Shown piece after piece: positions 7,550 through 14,197 of a DNA stretch of 19,029 nucleotides. Made by a program: the position numbers and the translations under genes. The stretch covers positions 1 to 19,029 of the forward strand of contig CANHGC010000004.1 in assembly GCA_947460045.1 (NCBI GenBank). Reading direction: 5' to 3'. This DNA comes from Bacteroidota bacterium. GTDB lineage: Bacteria > Bacteroidota > Bacteroidia > NS11-12g > UBA955. A model generated the notes under the pieces. That model searched no databases, was not told the origin of the DNA, and was given only the letters and a program-made list of their open reading frames with translations. Within the stretch, counting starts at the first letter, position 1. Each line of letters opens with the position of its first letter.

Positions 7550-8611
7550 ATGTCCGAAGAATCTAATCAAGCAATTACCATTTTCATACCTTCAGGGGCT
7601 GGTGCACCTGGATTTGCCGGGATACTTAGGTGTTTACAAGAGGAACCTCGGTGGAGGGTGTTGGCTGGCGATATGAATGCCAATGCATATGGAAAAGCGT
7701 TGGCCGACGGTTTTTTCCTGATGCCTTCCAGTGATGATGAGGTGGCTTATTTGTCGGCGATACGAAAGGTATGTTTGGAGGAGTCTGTGGATGTCATTTT
7801 ACCCATCACAACCAGAGAGTTGGGCGTATTGGCGAGACATAAGGACACTTTGGCTGCGGAGGGCGTTCGTGTGGTTGTGAGTGGTTCTACATCTATTGAC
7901 ATTGCAAACGACAAGGGGAAGTCGGCCGATTTTGCACAAAAATTGGGATTGCCTGTACCGCGATTTAAGGTGGTTAGGGATTTGGAAGAATTTCAAACTT
8001 GTGTTGTTGACATGCAGTTGGGGGTTGACAAGTTGTGTTTCAAGCCGGTTTTGGGGAATGGCAGCAGGGGTTTTGGCATCGTTGTGAAGGAGGTTGTGGC
8101 TGGAGAATTTTTACAAGCGAAGGCGGGTGTTTTGCCGATGACATTGGCGGAGTGGAGTCAGAGATTGGGTGGGGATGGTTTGTTTGAGGTGCCGTTGATG
8201 ATTTGTGATTTTTTACCGGGCATTGAGTATTCTGTAGATATGTTGTGTTCTGGGGGTAAAACGCTGTTTTGTGTTCCTCGTACACGCGATAAAATGATTG
8301 GTGGTATTAGTGTTGCTGGGCGGTTAGACCGGAATTTTGGATTAATAGCCTTTTGCATTCAATTGGCGCAAGCGTTGGAATTAGACGGACCGATAGGCAT
8401 GCAATGGCGGGAGGATTCGGAGGGCACACCAAGGTTGTTGGAAATCAACCCGCGTTTGCAAGGGACAACATCAGCATTGGCCTTGGCGGGAATCAATTTG
8501 CCTGTGCAAGCGGTGAGATTGGCGATGGGAGAAGCGCTGAGTTCTTCATCTGCTGACGTGGCTTGGGGTAAGAGATTTGTGAGATTTTGGGATGAAAGGG
8601 TTACTGAGTAA
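7550..8611 (+). CDS. ATP-grasp (carbamoyl-phosphate synthase-like) protein of unknown substrate
   Basis: A 353-residue cytoplasmic protein. The N-terminus has a Rossmann-like start IFIPSGAGAPGFAGILRCL (about 11-29), followed by a PITTREL segment (85-91) and an ATP-grasp domain. The domain shows NDKGKSADFAQKLGLP (120-135), the ATP-covering glycine-rich loop FKPVLGNGSRGFG (164-176), and the C-terminal LLEINPRLQGTTS with the Glu/Asn Mg ligands. Such proteins ligate a carboxylate to an amine or thiol using ATP. Nothing in the sequence fixes the substrate. It has no biosynthetic partner beside it: the upstream neighbour is the peroxidase and the downstream neighbour a small membrane-protein gene with its own promoter. 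Similar stand-alone genes occur in Bacteroidota glycan or peptide loci, but that is a general observation. I choose the ATG at 7550 over the TTG at 7529. Confidence 0.8.
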   Translation: MSEESNQAITIFIPSGAGAPGFAGILRCLQEEPRWRVLAGDMNANAYGKALADGFFLMPSSDDEVAYLSAIRKVCLEESVDVILPITTRELGVLARHKDTLAAEGVRVVVSGSTSIDIANDKGKSADFAQKLGLPVPRFKVVRDLEEFQTCVVDMQLGVDKLCFKPVLGNGSRGFGIVVKEVVAGEFLQAKAGVLPMTLAEWSQRLGGDGLFEVPLMICDFLPGIEYSVDMLCSGGKTLFCVPRTRDKMIGGISVAGRLDRNFGLIAFCIQLAQALELDGPIGMQWREDSEGTPRLLEINPRLQGTTSALALAGINLPVQAVRLAMGEALSSSSADVAWGKRFVRFWDERVTE

Positions 8612-8620
8612 AAATTCCTT

Positions 8621-8651
8621 TTGGGTAGTTTTGTGAATCTCAGTATCTTCG
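8621..8651 (+). promoter_or_regulatory. Complete Bacteroidota promoter (TTG-N20-TATCTTCG) for the 51-aa gene
   Basis: A TTTTG ending at 8623 (TTG at 8621-8623) is followed after 20 nt by TATCTTCG at 8644-8651, then a 7-nt spacer CAACATC to the ATG at 8659. Both halves and the spacing fit the phylum's -33/-7 pattern, making this the most complete promoter I see in the window. The implied transcript is leaderless or nearly so. Confidence 0.65.
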
Positions 8652-8658
8652 CAACATC

Positions 8659-8814
8659 ATGAATACTCAAAAGCGTAACACCAAAGGCTACTGGGCACTT
8701 ACCATTGTTAGTGGCTTGGCACTTACTTACTGCACCATTTTTCAACCTGAAGCTTTTTGGCTTGGCTTGCCTACCTTTTTTGGTGGTATCGCCATGGCAA
8801 TGGACTGGGTTTAA
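8659..8814 (+). CDS. Small hydrophobic membrane protein, 51 residues, unknown function
   Basis: An uninterrupted 51-codon frame from ATG 8659 to TAA 8812-8814. The protein starts with a charged head MNTQKRNTKG, then a hydrophobic stretch YWALTIVSGLALTYCTIF (about 11-28), a QPEAF turn, and a second hydrophobic stretch FWLGLPTFFGGIAMAM (about 33-48). It should form a two-helix hairpin in the inner membrane. Evidence that it is real: a full promoter directly in front, a 68-bp gap before accA, and a codon choice unlike its neighbours. It uses many C-ending codons (GGC, TAC, ACC, TGC) and few TTG/GTG/GCG, a pattern often seen in highly expressed genes. I do not recognise the family. It might alternatively be a member of a small uncharacterised Bacteroidota family. 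Confidence 0.65.
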   Translation: MNTQKRNTKGYWALTIVSGLALTYCTIFQPEAFWLGLPTFFGGIAMAMDWV

Positions 8815-8842
8815 TGGTTAGATTCATTTTTTCTTTTCAAAT

Positions 8843-8860
8843 GGGAGCGGAAATGCTTCC
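8843..8860 (+). terminator. Possible weak stem-loop terminator after the 51-aa gene
   Basis: GGGAGC (8843-8848) pairs with GCTTCC (8855-8860), giving 6 bp with one G-U, around a GGAAAT loop. An A/T-rich but not pure-T tail follows. It lies 28 bp after the stop of the small gene and 22 bp before accA, so it could end the small transcript or partly attenuate read-through. The tail is poor for an intrinsic terminator. Confidence 0.3.
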
Positions 8861-8882
8861 TTAATACATTTATTTGTAAACG

Positions 8883-9845
8883 ATGGCAAATCAAAACTGG
8901 TTCGATTTCGAAAAAGACATTGTTGAGTTGATGGATCAACTCGAGAAAGCCAAGGAAACCCACGAAAAGGGCAAATTGGACATGACTGATATGTTTTCTA
9001 CTTTGGAAAGCAAAATTGAAGAGGCGAAAAAATCTGTTTACGAGAATTTAACGGGATGGCAGAAGGTGCAAATTAGCAGGCATCCGGACCGTCCTTATAC
9101 GTTGGATTATATTGAAAATATTGCAACGGATTTCATAGAGTTGCATGGTGACCGTCATGTGAAGGACGACAAAGCCATTGTTGGGGGATTTGCGAACATA
9201 GATGGCAAGCCATTTATGATCATTGGCCAACAGAAGGGTAGGAATACCAAACAGCGTCAGATGAGAAACTTCGGCATGCCCAACCCTGAGGGTTACAGAA
9301 AGGCATTGCGATTGATGAAGATGGCGGAGAAGTTCAATGTCCCCGTTTTAACGTTGATTGATACGCCGGGAGCGTCGCCAGGTTTGGAAGCGGAGGAACG
9401 CGGTCAGGGCGAAGCAATTGCACGCAATTTATTGGAAATGAGTGTATTGAAAGTACCTGTGATCTGTATTGTAATTGGAGAAGGTGCCAGTGGCGGTGCT
9501 TTGGGCATCGGAGTTGGCGACAGGGTGTTGATGATGGAATACACTTGGTACAGTGTAATCTCACCGGAAAGTTGTTCTAGTATTTTGTGGCGCACATGGG
9601 AAATGAAGGAGCGTGCAGCGGAAGCGTTGAAATTGTCGGCCACAGACATGTTGCAGAATCGATTGGTGGATGGCATTGTTCCGGAACCTTTGGGCGGTGC
9701 GCATCACAATCCACAAATGGCATACGATTCTTTGAAGCAGGCGGTTTTGACTTGTTTGGGAGAATTGGAGGGCATGGATGTTGAGGACAGAATTCAACAA
9801 AGGATTGCGAAATTCTCACAGATGGGGGTTGTTGTAGACGCCTAA
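8883..9845 (+). CDS. accA: Acetyl-CoA carboxylase carboxyltransferase subunit alpha
   Basis: A 320-residue cytoplasmic subunit that, with AccD, transfers the carboxyl group from biotin carrier protein to acetyl-CoA, the first committed step of fatty-acid synthesis. It has the AccA layout: an N-terminal helical region [17 protein letters not shown] (8-24), the [15 protein letters not shown] block (63-77), FIELHGDRH (84-92), then the crotonase-like core with [18 protein letters not shown] (158-175) and [12 protein letters not shown] (199-210), and the conserved [11 protein letters not shown] stretch (228-237). Length matches the family. The Bacteroidota -7 box in front is imperfect (TTTATTTG, 8869-8876, 6 nt before the ATG). 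It heads a close run with the monooxygenase, antiterminator, PIG-L and GT39 genes; accD is not in the window. A shared role in fatty-acid or lipid synthesis with the next gene is possible. Confidence 0.96.
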   Translation: MANQNWFDFEKDIVELMDQLEKAKETHEKGKLDMTDMFSTLESKIEEAKKSVYENLTGWQKVQISRHPDRPYTLDYIENIATDFIELHGDRHVKDDKAIVGGFANIDGKPFMIIGQQKGRNTKQRQMRNFGMPNPEGYRKALRLMKMAEKFNVPVLTLIDTPGASPGLEAEERGQGEAIARNLLEMSVLKVPVICIVIGEGASGGALGIGVGDRVLMMEYTWYSVISPESCSSILWRTWEMKERAAEALKLSATDMLQNRLVDGIVPEPLGGAHHNPQMAYDSLKQAVLTCLGELEGMDVEDRIQQRIAKFSQMGVVVDA

Positions 9846-9899
9846 CAGTCTGTATATTATATCTGCCAACGAGGGTTGGATCTTCAAAAATTGAGAAAC

Positions 9900-10847
9900 A
9901 TGAATCAACGGATCAATCAATTGTTTGGTATTGAGTACCCCATCGTACAGGGGGGGATGATTTGGTGCAGTGGTTGGGAGTTGGCGAGTGCGGTATCGAA
10001 TGCAGGTGGATTGGGATTGATTGGTAGCGGCAGCATGTACCCGGAGGTATTGCGGGCTCACATTCAGCGTTGCAAGGAAGCCACAAGTAAACCCTTTGGG
10101 GTGAATGTGCCTTTGTTGTATCCTGACATTGATCAACATTTGGATATTATTGTTGAGGAGGGGGTAAAAATTGTGTTTACAAGCGCGGGCAATCCTGCGA
10201 AATATACAGGTTGGTTGAAGGAAAGGGGCATTACGGTTGTACATGTGATTGCCAATACCAAATTTGCCAAAAAGTGCGAGGATGCGGGTGTAGATGCGGT
10301 GGTTGCTGAAGGTTTTGAAGCGGGAGGACACAATGGCAGGGAGGAGACCACTACGATGTGTTTGGTTCCTATGATTGTTGATTGTGTGAAAATTCCGGTG
10401 ATTGCTGCGGGCGGCATTGGTTGTGGCAGAACGATGGCGGCGGCTATGTGCTTGGGTGCTTCTGGTGTTCAAGTAGGCAGCCGATTTGCTGCGTCATTGG
10501 AAAGCAGTGCTCACCAAGGATTTAAGGAACAAATCATTGCGGCCAAGGAGGGTTCTACGGAGCTTACTTTGAAGGAAATCACCCCGGTAAGGCTGTTGAA
10601 AAATGCGTTTTTCGAGCAGGTTGAAGCGGCGTATGCGAATGGAGCAACCTTGGAAGAGTTAAAAACTTTATTGGGTCGTGGTAGGGCGAAAAAAGGGATG
10701 TTCGAGGGTGATTTAGATTCTGGTGAATTGGAAATTGGGCAGATCAGTGCGCGATTGGATCGGATAGAAACGGCATCGGAAATCGTTTTACAAATGATTG
10801 GAGAGTATCGAACAATTGCGGGTGACAATCCGTTTTTTGGGTTTTAA
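9900..10847 (+). CDS. FMN-dependent nitronate monooxygenase / FabK-like flavoprotein
   Basis: A 315-residue TIM-barrel flavoenzyme counted from the ATG at 9900; a TTG at 9876 would add eight residues with no family support. The opening INQLFGIEYPIVQGGM is the standard start of the family. The active-site histidine region is EAGGHNG (H144), and the FMN phosphate loop is VIAAGGIGCGRTMAAAM (167-183) followed by GASGVQVGSRF. Nitronate monooxygenases oxidise alkyl nitronates. The related FabK proteins are enoyl-ACP reductases of fatty-acid synthesis, and the two are hard to tell apart by eye. The position 54 bp after accA makes a lipid role worth considering, but this is inference. It is followed after 11 nt by the NusG-like gene. 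Confidence 0.85.
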   Translation: MNQRINQLFGIEYPIVQGGMIWCSGWELASAVSNAGGLGLIGSGSMYPEVLRAHIQRCKEATSKPFGVNVPLLYPDIDQHLDIIVEEGVKIVFTSAGNPAKYTGWLKERGITVVHVIANTKFAKKCEDAGVDAVVAEGFEAGGHNGREETTTMCLVPMIVDCVKIPVIAAGGIGCGRTMAAAMCLGASGVQVGSRFAASLESSAHQGFKEQIIAAKEGSTELTLKEITPVRLLKNAFFEQVEAAYANGATLEELKTLLGRGRAKKGMFEGDLDSGELEIGQISARLDRIETASEIVLQMIGEYRTIAGDNPFFGF

Positions 10848-10858
10848 TATTGCATCGA

Positions 10859-11401
10859 ATGGAACAGAACCAAGAAATGTGGAAGGTGATTTATTGCGCA
10901 AGTAGGCAGGAGAAAAAAGTAAAAGTCTATTTGGAGCAGAGGGGGGTGGTTCATTATTTGCCATTGGTGAACAAGTTGCGAATTTGGAGTGATCGAAAGA
11001 AGTGGGTGGAGATGCCATTGTTTAATTCCTATGTTTTTGTGAAGCCCACGGAAGTGCAAAGGGATTTGGTTTTACAGGTGCCCGGTGTGGTGAAATATTT
11101 GCGGTATAATGGTAAAGACGCAGAGGTTCAGGAGAAAGACATCGCCTTGATACAGCGACTGATTGAAAAGGGATATCATATTCAACAGCAAGACATGACT
11201 GCGCGTTTGGAAGCGGGTGATTTGGCGGAAGTGTTGGATGGTCCGTTCAAAGGTGAGGAGGTAGAAGTGTATTATACAGAGGAAGAAGCGTATGTAATTG
11301 TTTCTGTGGAAGGCTTATCGAGCAGTTATAAGGTAAATTTACCTCGGGAAGTGTTAAAATTGAAGAAGAAAAACAAGGACCGCGAAAAGTCGTTATGGTA
11401 G
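10859..11401 (+). CDS. NusG-like transcription antiterminator (UpxY/RfaH-type paralogue)
   Basis: A 180-residue protein with an N-terminal NGN domain (about 6-105; WKVIYCASRQEKKVKVYL, then LFNSYVFVKP) and a C-terminal KOW segment AGDLAEVLDGPFKGEEVEV (119-137). The NGN domain binds the clamp-helices of RNA polymerase. Specialised paralogues such as UpxY in Bacteroides and RfaH keep polymerase going through long surface-polysaccharide operons. The housekeeping nusG normally sits with secE and rplK, which are absent here, so this is most likely the specialised type. I choose the ATG at 10859 over the upstream TTG at 10850. It starts 11 nt after the flavoprotein stop codon and overlaps the PIG-L gene by 7 bp, so it is embedded inside an operon rather than leading it. 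Confidence 0.85.
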   Translation: MEQNQEMWKVIYCASRQEKKVKVYLEQRGVVHYLPLVNKLRIWSDRKKWVEMPLFNSYVFVKPTEVQRDLVLQVPGVVKYLRYNGKDAEVQEKDIALIQRLIEKGYHIQQQDMTARLEAGDLAEVLDGPFKGEEVEVYYTEEEAYVIVSVEGLSSSYKVNLPREVLKLKKKNKDREKSLW

Positions 11402-12027
11402 GAAATAAAATATTGTTGCTGTCTCCGCACACGGACGATGCGGAATTGGGCTGTGGTGCTACGATTGCCAAGCTGATTAGGCAGGGAAAAACGGTCTATT
11501 ATGCGGCTTTTAGTGCTTGTGAGCAGAGTGTGATTGAGGGATTTCCTCAGGATATTTTGATTCATGAGGTGAAGGAAGCCACGGCGGAATTGGGTATTGT
11601 GGCGGAGAATTTGTTTTTATATCGCTATGAGGTGCGCACTTTCAATTATCGCAGGCAGGAAATTTTGGATGATTTGATTCAATTGAGGGAAACCTTGAAA
11701 CCTGATACGGTGTTGATGCCTTGTTTGCACGACATACATCAGGACCATAAAACGATGGCGGAAGAGGCGTTGAGGGCGTTTAAATTTTGCAATGTTTTTT
11801 GCTACGAGTTGCCGTGGAACAATTTGAATTTCAATACGGCATCGTTTGAGGTGGTTTCTGAGGAAGACGCACAATGCAAGGTGAATGCGCTGTCGAAATA
11901 CAAGAGTCAGGCCCACCGGCCTTATGCGAACGAAGAGTTTTTGCGGAGTCAGCTGCGCATGCGTGGGGTGCAAGTATCCCGGCGTTATGCAGAAGTGTTT
12001 GAGGTGATTCGAATGATATCTGAATGA
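11395..12027 (+). CDS. PIG-L/LmbE family zinc deacetylase
   Basis: A 210-residue cytoplasmic protein of the LmbE/PIG-L fold, which removes acetyl groups from N-acetylated amino sugars. The metal motif reads SPHTDDAELGCG (10-21), with His12, Asp14 and Asp15; Thr replaces the more common Pro of PHPDD, a substitution seen in some family members. The second metal site is HDIHQDH (about 111-117), and the C-terminal H of AHRPY is also typical of the fold. BshB1-type enzymes of bacillithiol synthesis usually keep PHPDD, so I do not call it bshB. The start ATG overlaps the end of the NusG-like gene by 7 bp (translational coupling). The GT39-like glycosyltransferase follows after 7 bp. Together they suggest N-deacetylation of a sugar in a surface glycan. 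Confidence 0.85.
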   Translation: MVGNKILLLSPHTDDAELGCGATIAKLIRQGKTVYYAAFSACEQSVIEGFPQDILIHEVKEATAELGIVAENLFLYRYEVRTFNYRRQEILDDLIQLRETLKPDTVLMPCLHDIHQDHKTMAEEALRAFKFCNVFCYELPWNNLNFNTASFEVVSEEDAQCKVNALSKYKSQAHRPYANEEFLRSQLRMRGVQVSRRYAEVFEVIRMISE

Positions 12028-12034
12028 GGCAATA

Positions 12035-14125
12035 ATGGCAAGAAATCTCAAATCAGGTGGGCACCCTCAAAGGGATGCGGTTTGGTTTGGGCTGCTTGTG
12101 TTATTGGTGATTGCGGTTGCGGGGTTTGTTAGATTTTGGGATTTATTTGATTTGCCATTCACGAACGATGAAACGTCGGCGTTGATGCGTTTGGATGTGG
12201 GTTCGGTCTCTGAATTGCTGTCAACGGTGGTTTGGAACGATGGCCATCCGATGTTGGTACAGGTATTTTTGTGGTTTTGGACGAAGTGGTTTGGTACTTC
12301 GGTTTGGGTGGTAAAGTTGCCATTTTTGATGTGTGGTGTGGGCTCGGTGATGCTGATGGTGCACATCGGTATGCGTTTGGGAGCGGGTTGGGCTGGTTTG
12401 TTGGCGGCAGCGATGTTGGCCACTTTGCAGTTTCCGGTGATGTACAGTGAAATTGCCAGGCCTTATGCGCCAGGATTGTTGCTTGCGTTGTGGGCCTTTT
12501 ACGTTTGGTTGCGTTGGTTGGAGGTATGTAAGTGGGAGGCTGTGGGTATCAAGGAGGCGTATAAACCCTTGATTTTATTGGCAATCAGTGGTTATTTGGG
12601 TGCTTCCAATCACTATTTCAATGGGTTGATTTTGGCATTGCTGTTGGTGAGTGGTCTGGTGATTTTGCCACGAAACCGATGGATGCGATATCTATGGCCC
12701 TGGTGGTTGATGGCTGCATTGTATGTACATCAACTGGGTATTTTCTGGCATCATTTGCAAGTGGGAAGTCCGGGGTGGTTGCAAGCGCCCACATGGAAAA
12801 CCTTGGTAAAGCATGTGATGTACAGTGTGGGATATTCCTTTTGGCCGGTGTTGTTGTGGTTGGGTTTTATTGGGTATGCTGTGATAACAAAGAAGTGGAC
12901 GTTGAGGGGTGTTGCCGCTGATGGAGAAGTTGCGATCGGTGAAGAAGCGGGCGAGGGCGCATCGCACAGAATGAACAAGCAAGTGTTTGTGGTTTGGGGC
13001 TTGTATTTGTTGCCGTTGCTGATCGCCTTTGTGTATTCAGTGTATCGGGCACCGGTTTTTCAGGATTCGGTATTGTTGTTTTCTTTTGGGTTTGGCTTGC
13101 TGGGTTTTGCCATGTGGGTGGATCGCAAGGTGTTGAGCATCAAGCTGAAGTCTGGTTTGGTGATTCTCACATTGGTGGTGAATTTGTATGTGTTGTTTGT
13201 AGATCGCAATCACAGCGAACTATTCAACAATCAGTCCTACGATGCGGCGGTGAAGTCGTTGAAACGTTGGGCTGTGCTCGATGAGGTAAGCGAGGGCGAC
13301 GCGATGTGGGTATATGGTTTTGAGTCGTTTTTCATGGAATATCACGCCCAGGAATTGGGTTGGGATGTAAAGGCATGGCGAAAAAAGGGCGGAAAATTGG
13401 AGTATTATAGAGAGGAAACGTCTGATTACCAAGTATTTCGAAAGAAATTGGATGGGGTTGAGGGCGATGATTTTTATTTTTTGAACATGGTGGGCATGGA
13501 TCCGATGTTGCGGGTTTGGATACAGCGTGTATTCCCAATTTTGCGGAGGGAGGCCATGGGTGCTGGGTATCATGTGATGCATTTTTCAAAGGACAAAGGC
13601 ACATCGCACATAGTGCCACTGTTGTCGCACAGGAATGTGTTGAAGGGCGATATCGATTCGAGTCAGTACCGTGAGGTGTTGGCCTTGCCACTGGATACGT
13701 TGGGTGAGGATCGTTTCGATGCTGAATTTGTGGCCAGGGCTTATTTGGAATTGGATACATCGTTGTTGAGTGCGAAGGATTTGCGATTGGTGTTAACGAT
13801 TTCAAATCGCGAAGGAGAAACGGTGAGATTTTTGGACAGGGGACTGGGCGATATGGGTTATGAAATCAAGGAGGTAAGGCAGTTGGCGGGCGGATTATGC
13901 GCCGTGGAGTTGGTGTTGGCGGGGCGATTGGTGGATGTTGAATGGGCTGGTGCTGGATTGGGCGGGGTGAAGGGTTTGGTGAATCACGCGTTGGGTGGGG
14001 GTTATAGGATGCAGATTTTCATCGACAATTTGGGCAGGAATTCGGTGGCTTTGAGGGGTTTGGGGGTGGATTTTTGGAAGGGCAATGCCTCTGTTTACGG
14101 TTTGGTGAATCCGGCGATTCCGTAA
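12035..14125 (+). CDS. GT39/ArnT-like integral membrane glycosyltransferase with C-terminal extracytoplasmic domain
   Basis: A 696-residue protein with an N-terminal helix (15-33) followed by the first periplasmic loop carrying FTNDETSAL (42-50). The Asp-Glu pair at 45-46 matches the catalytic acidic motif of polyprenyl-phosphate-dependent (GT-C, PMT/ArnT-type) transferases. A GHPML motif (70-74) and SEIARPYAPGLLLAL (138-152) are also typical. About 10-11 hydrophobic helices run to residue 390. A hydrophilic region of about 300 residues then follows (WVYGFESFF near 425), probably in the periplasm. Such enzymes move a sugar from a lipid carrier to a protein, lipid or glycan. The acceptor is unknown. 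It is the last gene of the accA-led run and directly follows the PIG-L deacetylase. Family-level confidence is good; the sugar and substrate cannot be read off. Confidence 0.75.
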   Translation: MARNLKSGGHPQRDAVWFGLLVLLVIAVAGFVRFWDLFDLPFTNDETSALMRLDVGSVSELLSTVVWNDGHPMLVQVFLWFWTKWFGTSVWVVKLPFLMCGVGSVMLMVHIGMRLGAGWAGLLAAAMLATLQFPVMYSEIARPYAPGLLLALWAFYVWLRWLEVCKWEAVGIKEAYKPLILLAISGYLGASNHYFNGLILALLLVSGLVILPRNRWMRYLWPWWLMAALYVHQLGIFWHHLQVGSPGWLQAPTWKTLVKHVMYSVGYSFWPVLLWLGFIGYAVITKKWTLRGVAADGEVAIGEEAGEGASHRMNKQVFVVWGLYLLPLLIAFVYSVYRAPVFQDSVLLFSFGFGLLGFAMWVDRKVLSIKLKSGLVILTLVVNLYVLFVDRNHSELFNNQSYDAAVKSLKRWAVLDEVSEGDAMWVYGFESFFMEYHAQELGWDVKAWRKKGGKLEYYREETSDYQVFRKKLDGVEGDDFYFLNMVGMDPMLRVWIQRVFPILRREAMGAGYHVMHFSKDKGTSHIVPLLSHRNVLKGDIDSSQYREVLALPLDTLGEDRFDAEFVARAYLELDTSLLSAKDLRLVLTISNREGETVRFLDRGLGDMGYEIKEVRQLAGGLCAVELVLAGRLVDVEWAGAGLGGVKGLVNHALGGGYRMQIFIDNLGRNSVALRGLGVDFWKGNASVYGLVNPAIP

Positions 14126-14183
14126 AAATGGACATTTGCTGTTAGATCTGCTTTGGGGGATGGATAGAATGCGGTTATTTGAT

Positions 14184-14191
14184 TAATTTCG
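14184..14191 (+). promoter_or_regulatory. -7 promoter box TAATTTCG upstream of the Fe-S membrane protein
   Basis: TAATTTCGCAACCA precedes the ATG at 14198 with a 6-nt spacer. It is the fifth copy of the TAnnTTCGCAA variant in the window. No clear TTG lies at the right distance upstream. It sits in the 72-bp gap after the GT39-like gene, where I see no terminator. Confidence 0.45.
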
Positions 14192-14197
14192 CAACCA

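Noticed and set aside
10845..10852. TAATATTG as an internal promoter for the NusG-like gene
   Set aside because: It has one mismatch in the TTTG part, overlaps the flavoprotein stop, and has no -33 box at a suitable distance.
11395..12027. PIG-L protein as bshB1 of bacillithiol synthesis
   Set aside because: The motif is PHTDD rather than PHPDD, and the operon partners are an antiterminator and a glycosyltransferase, which fits a glycan role better.
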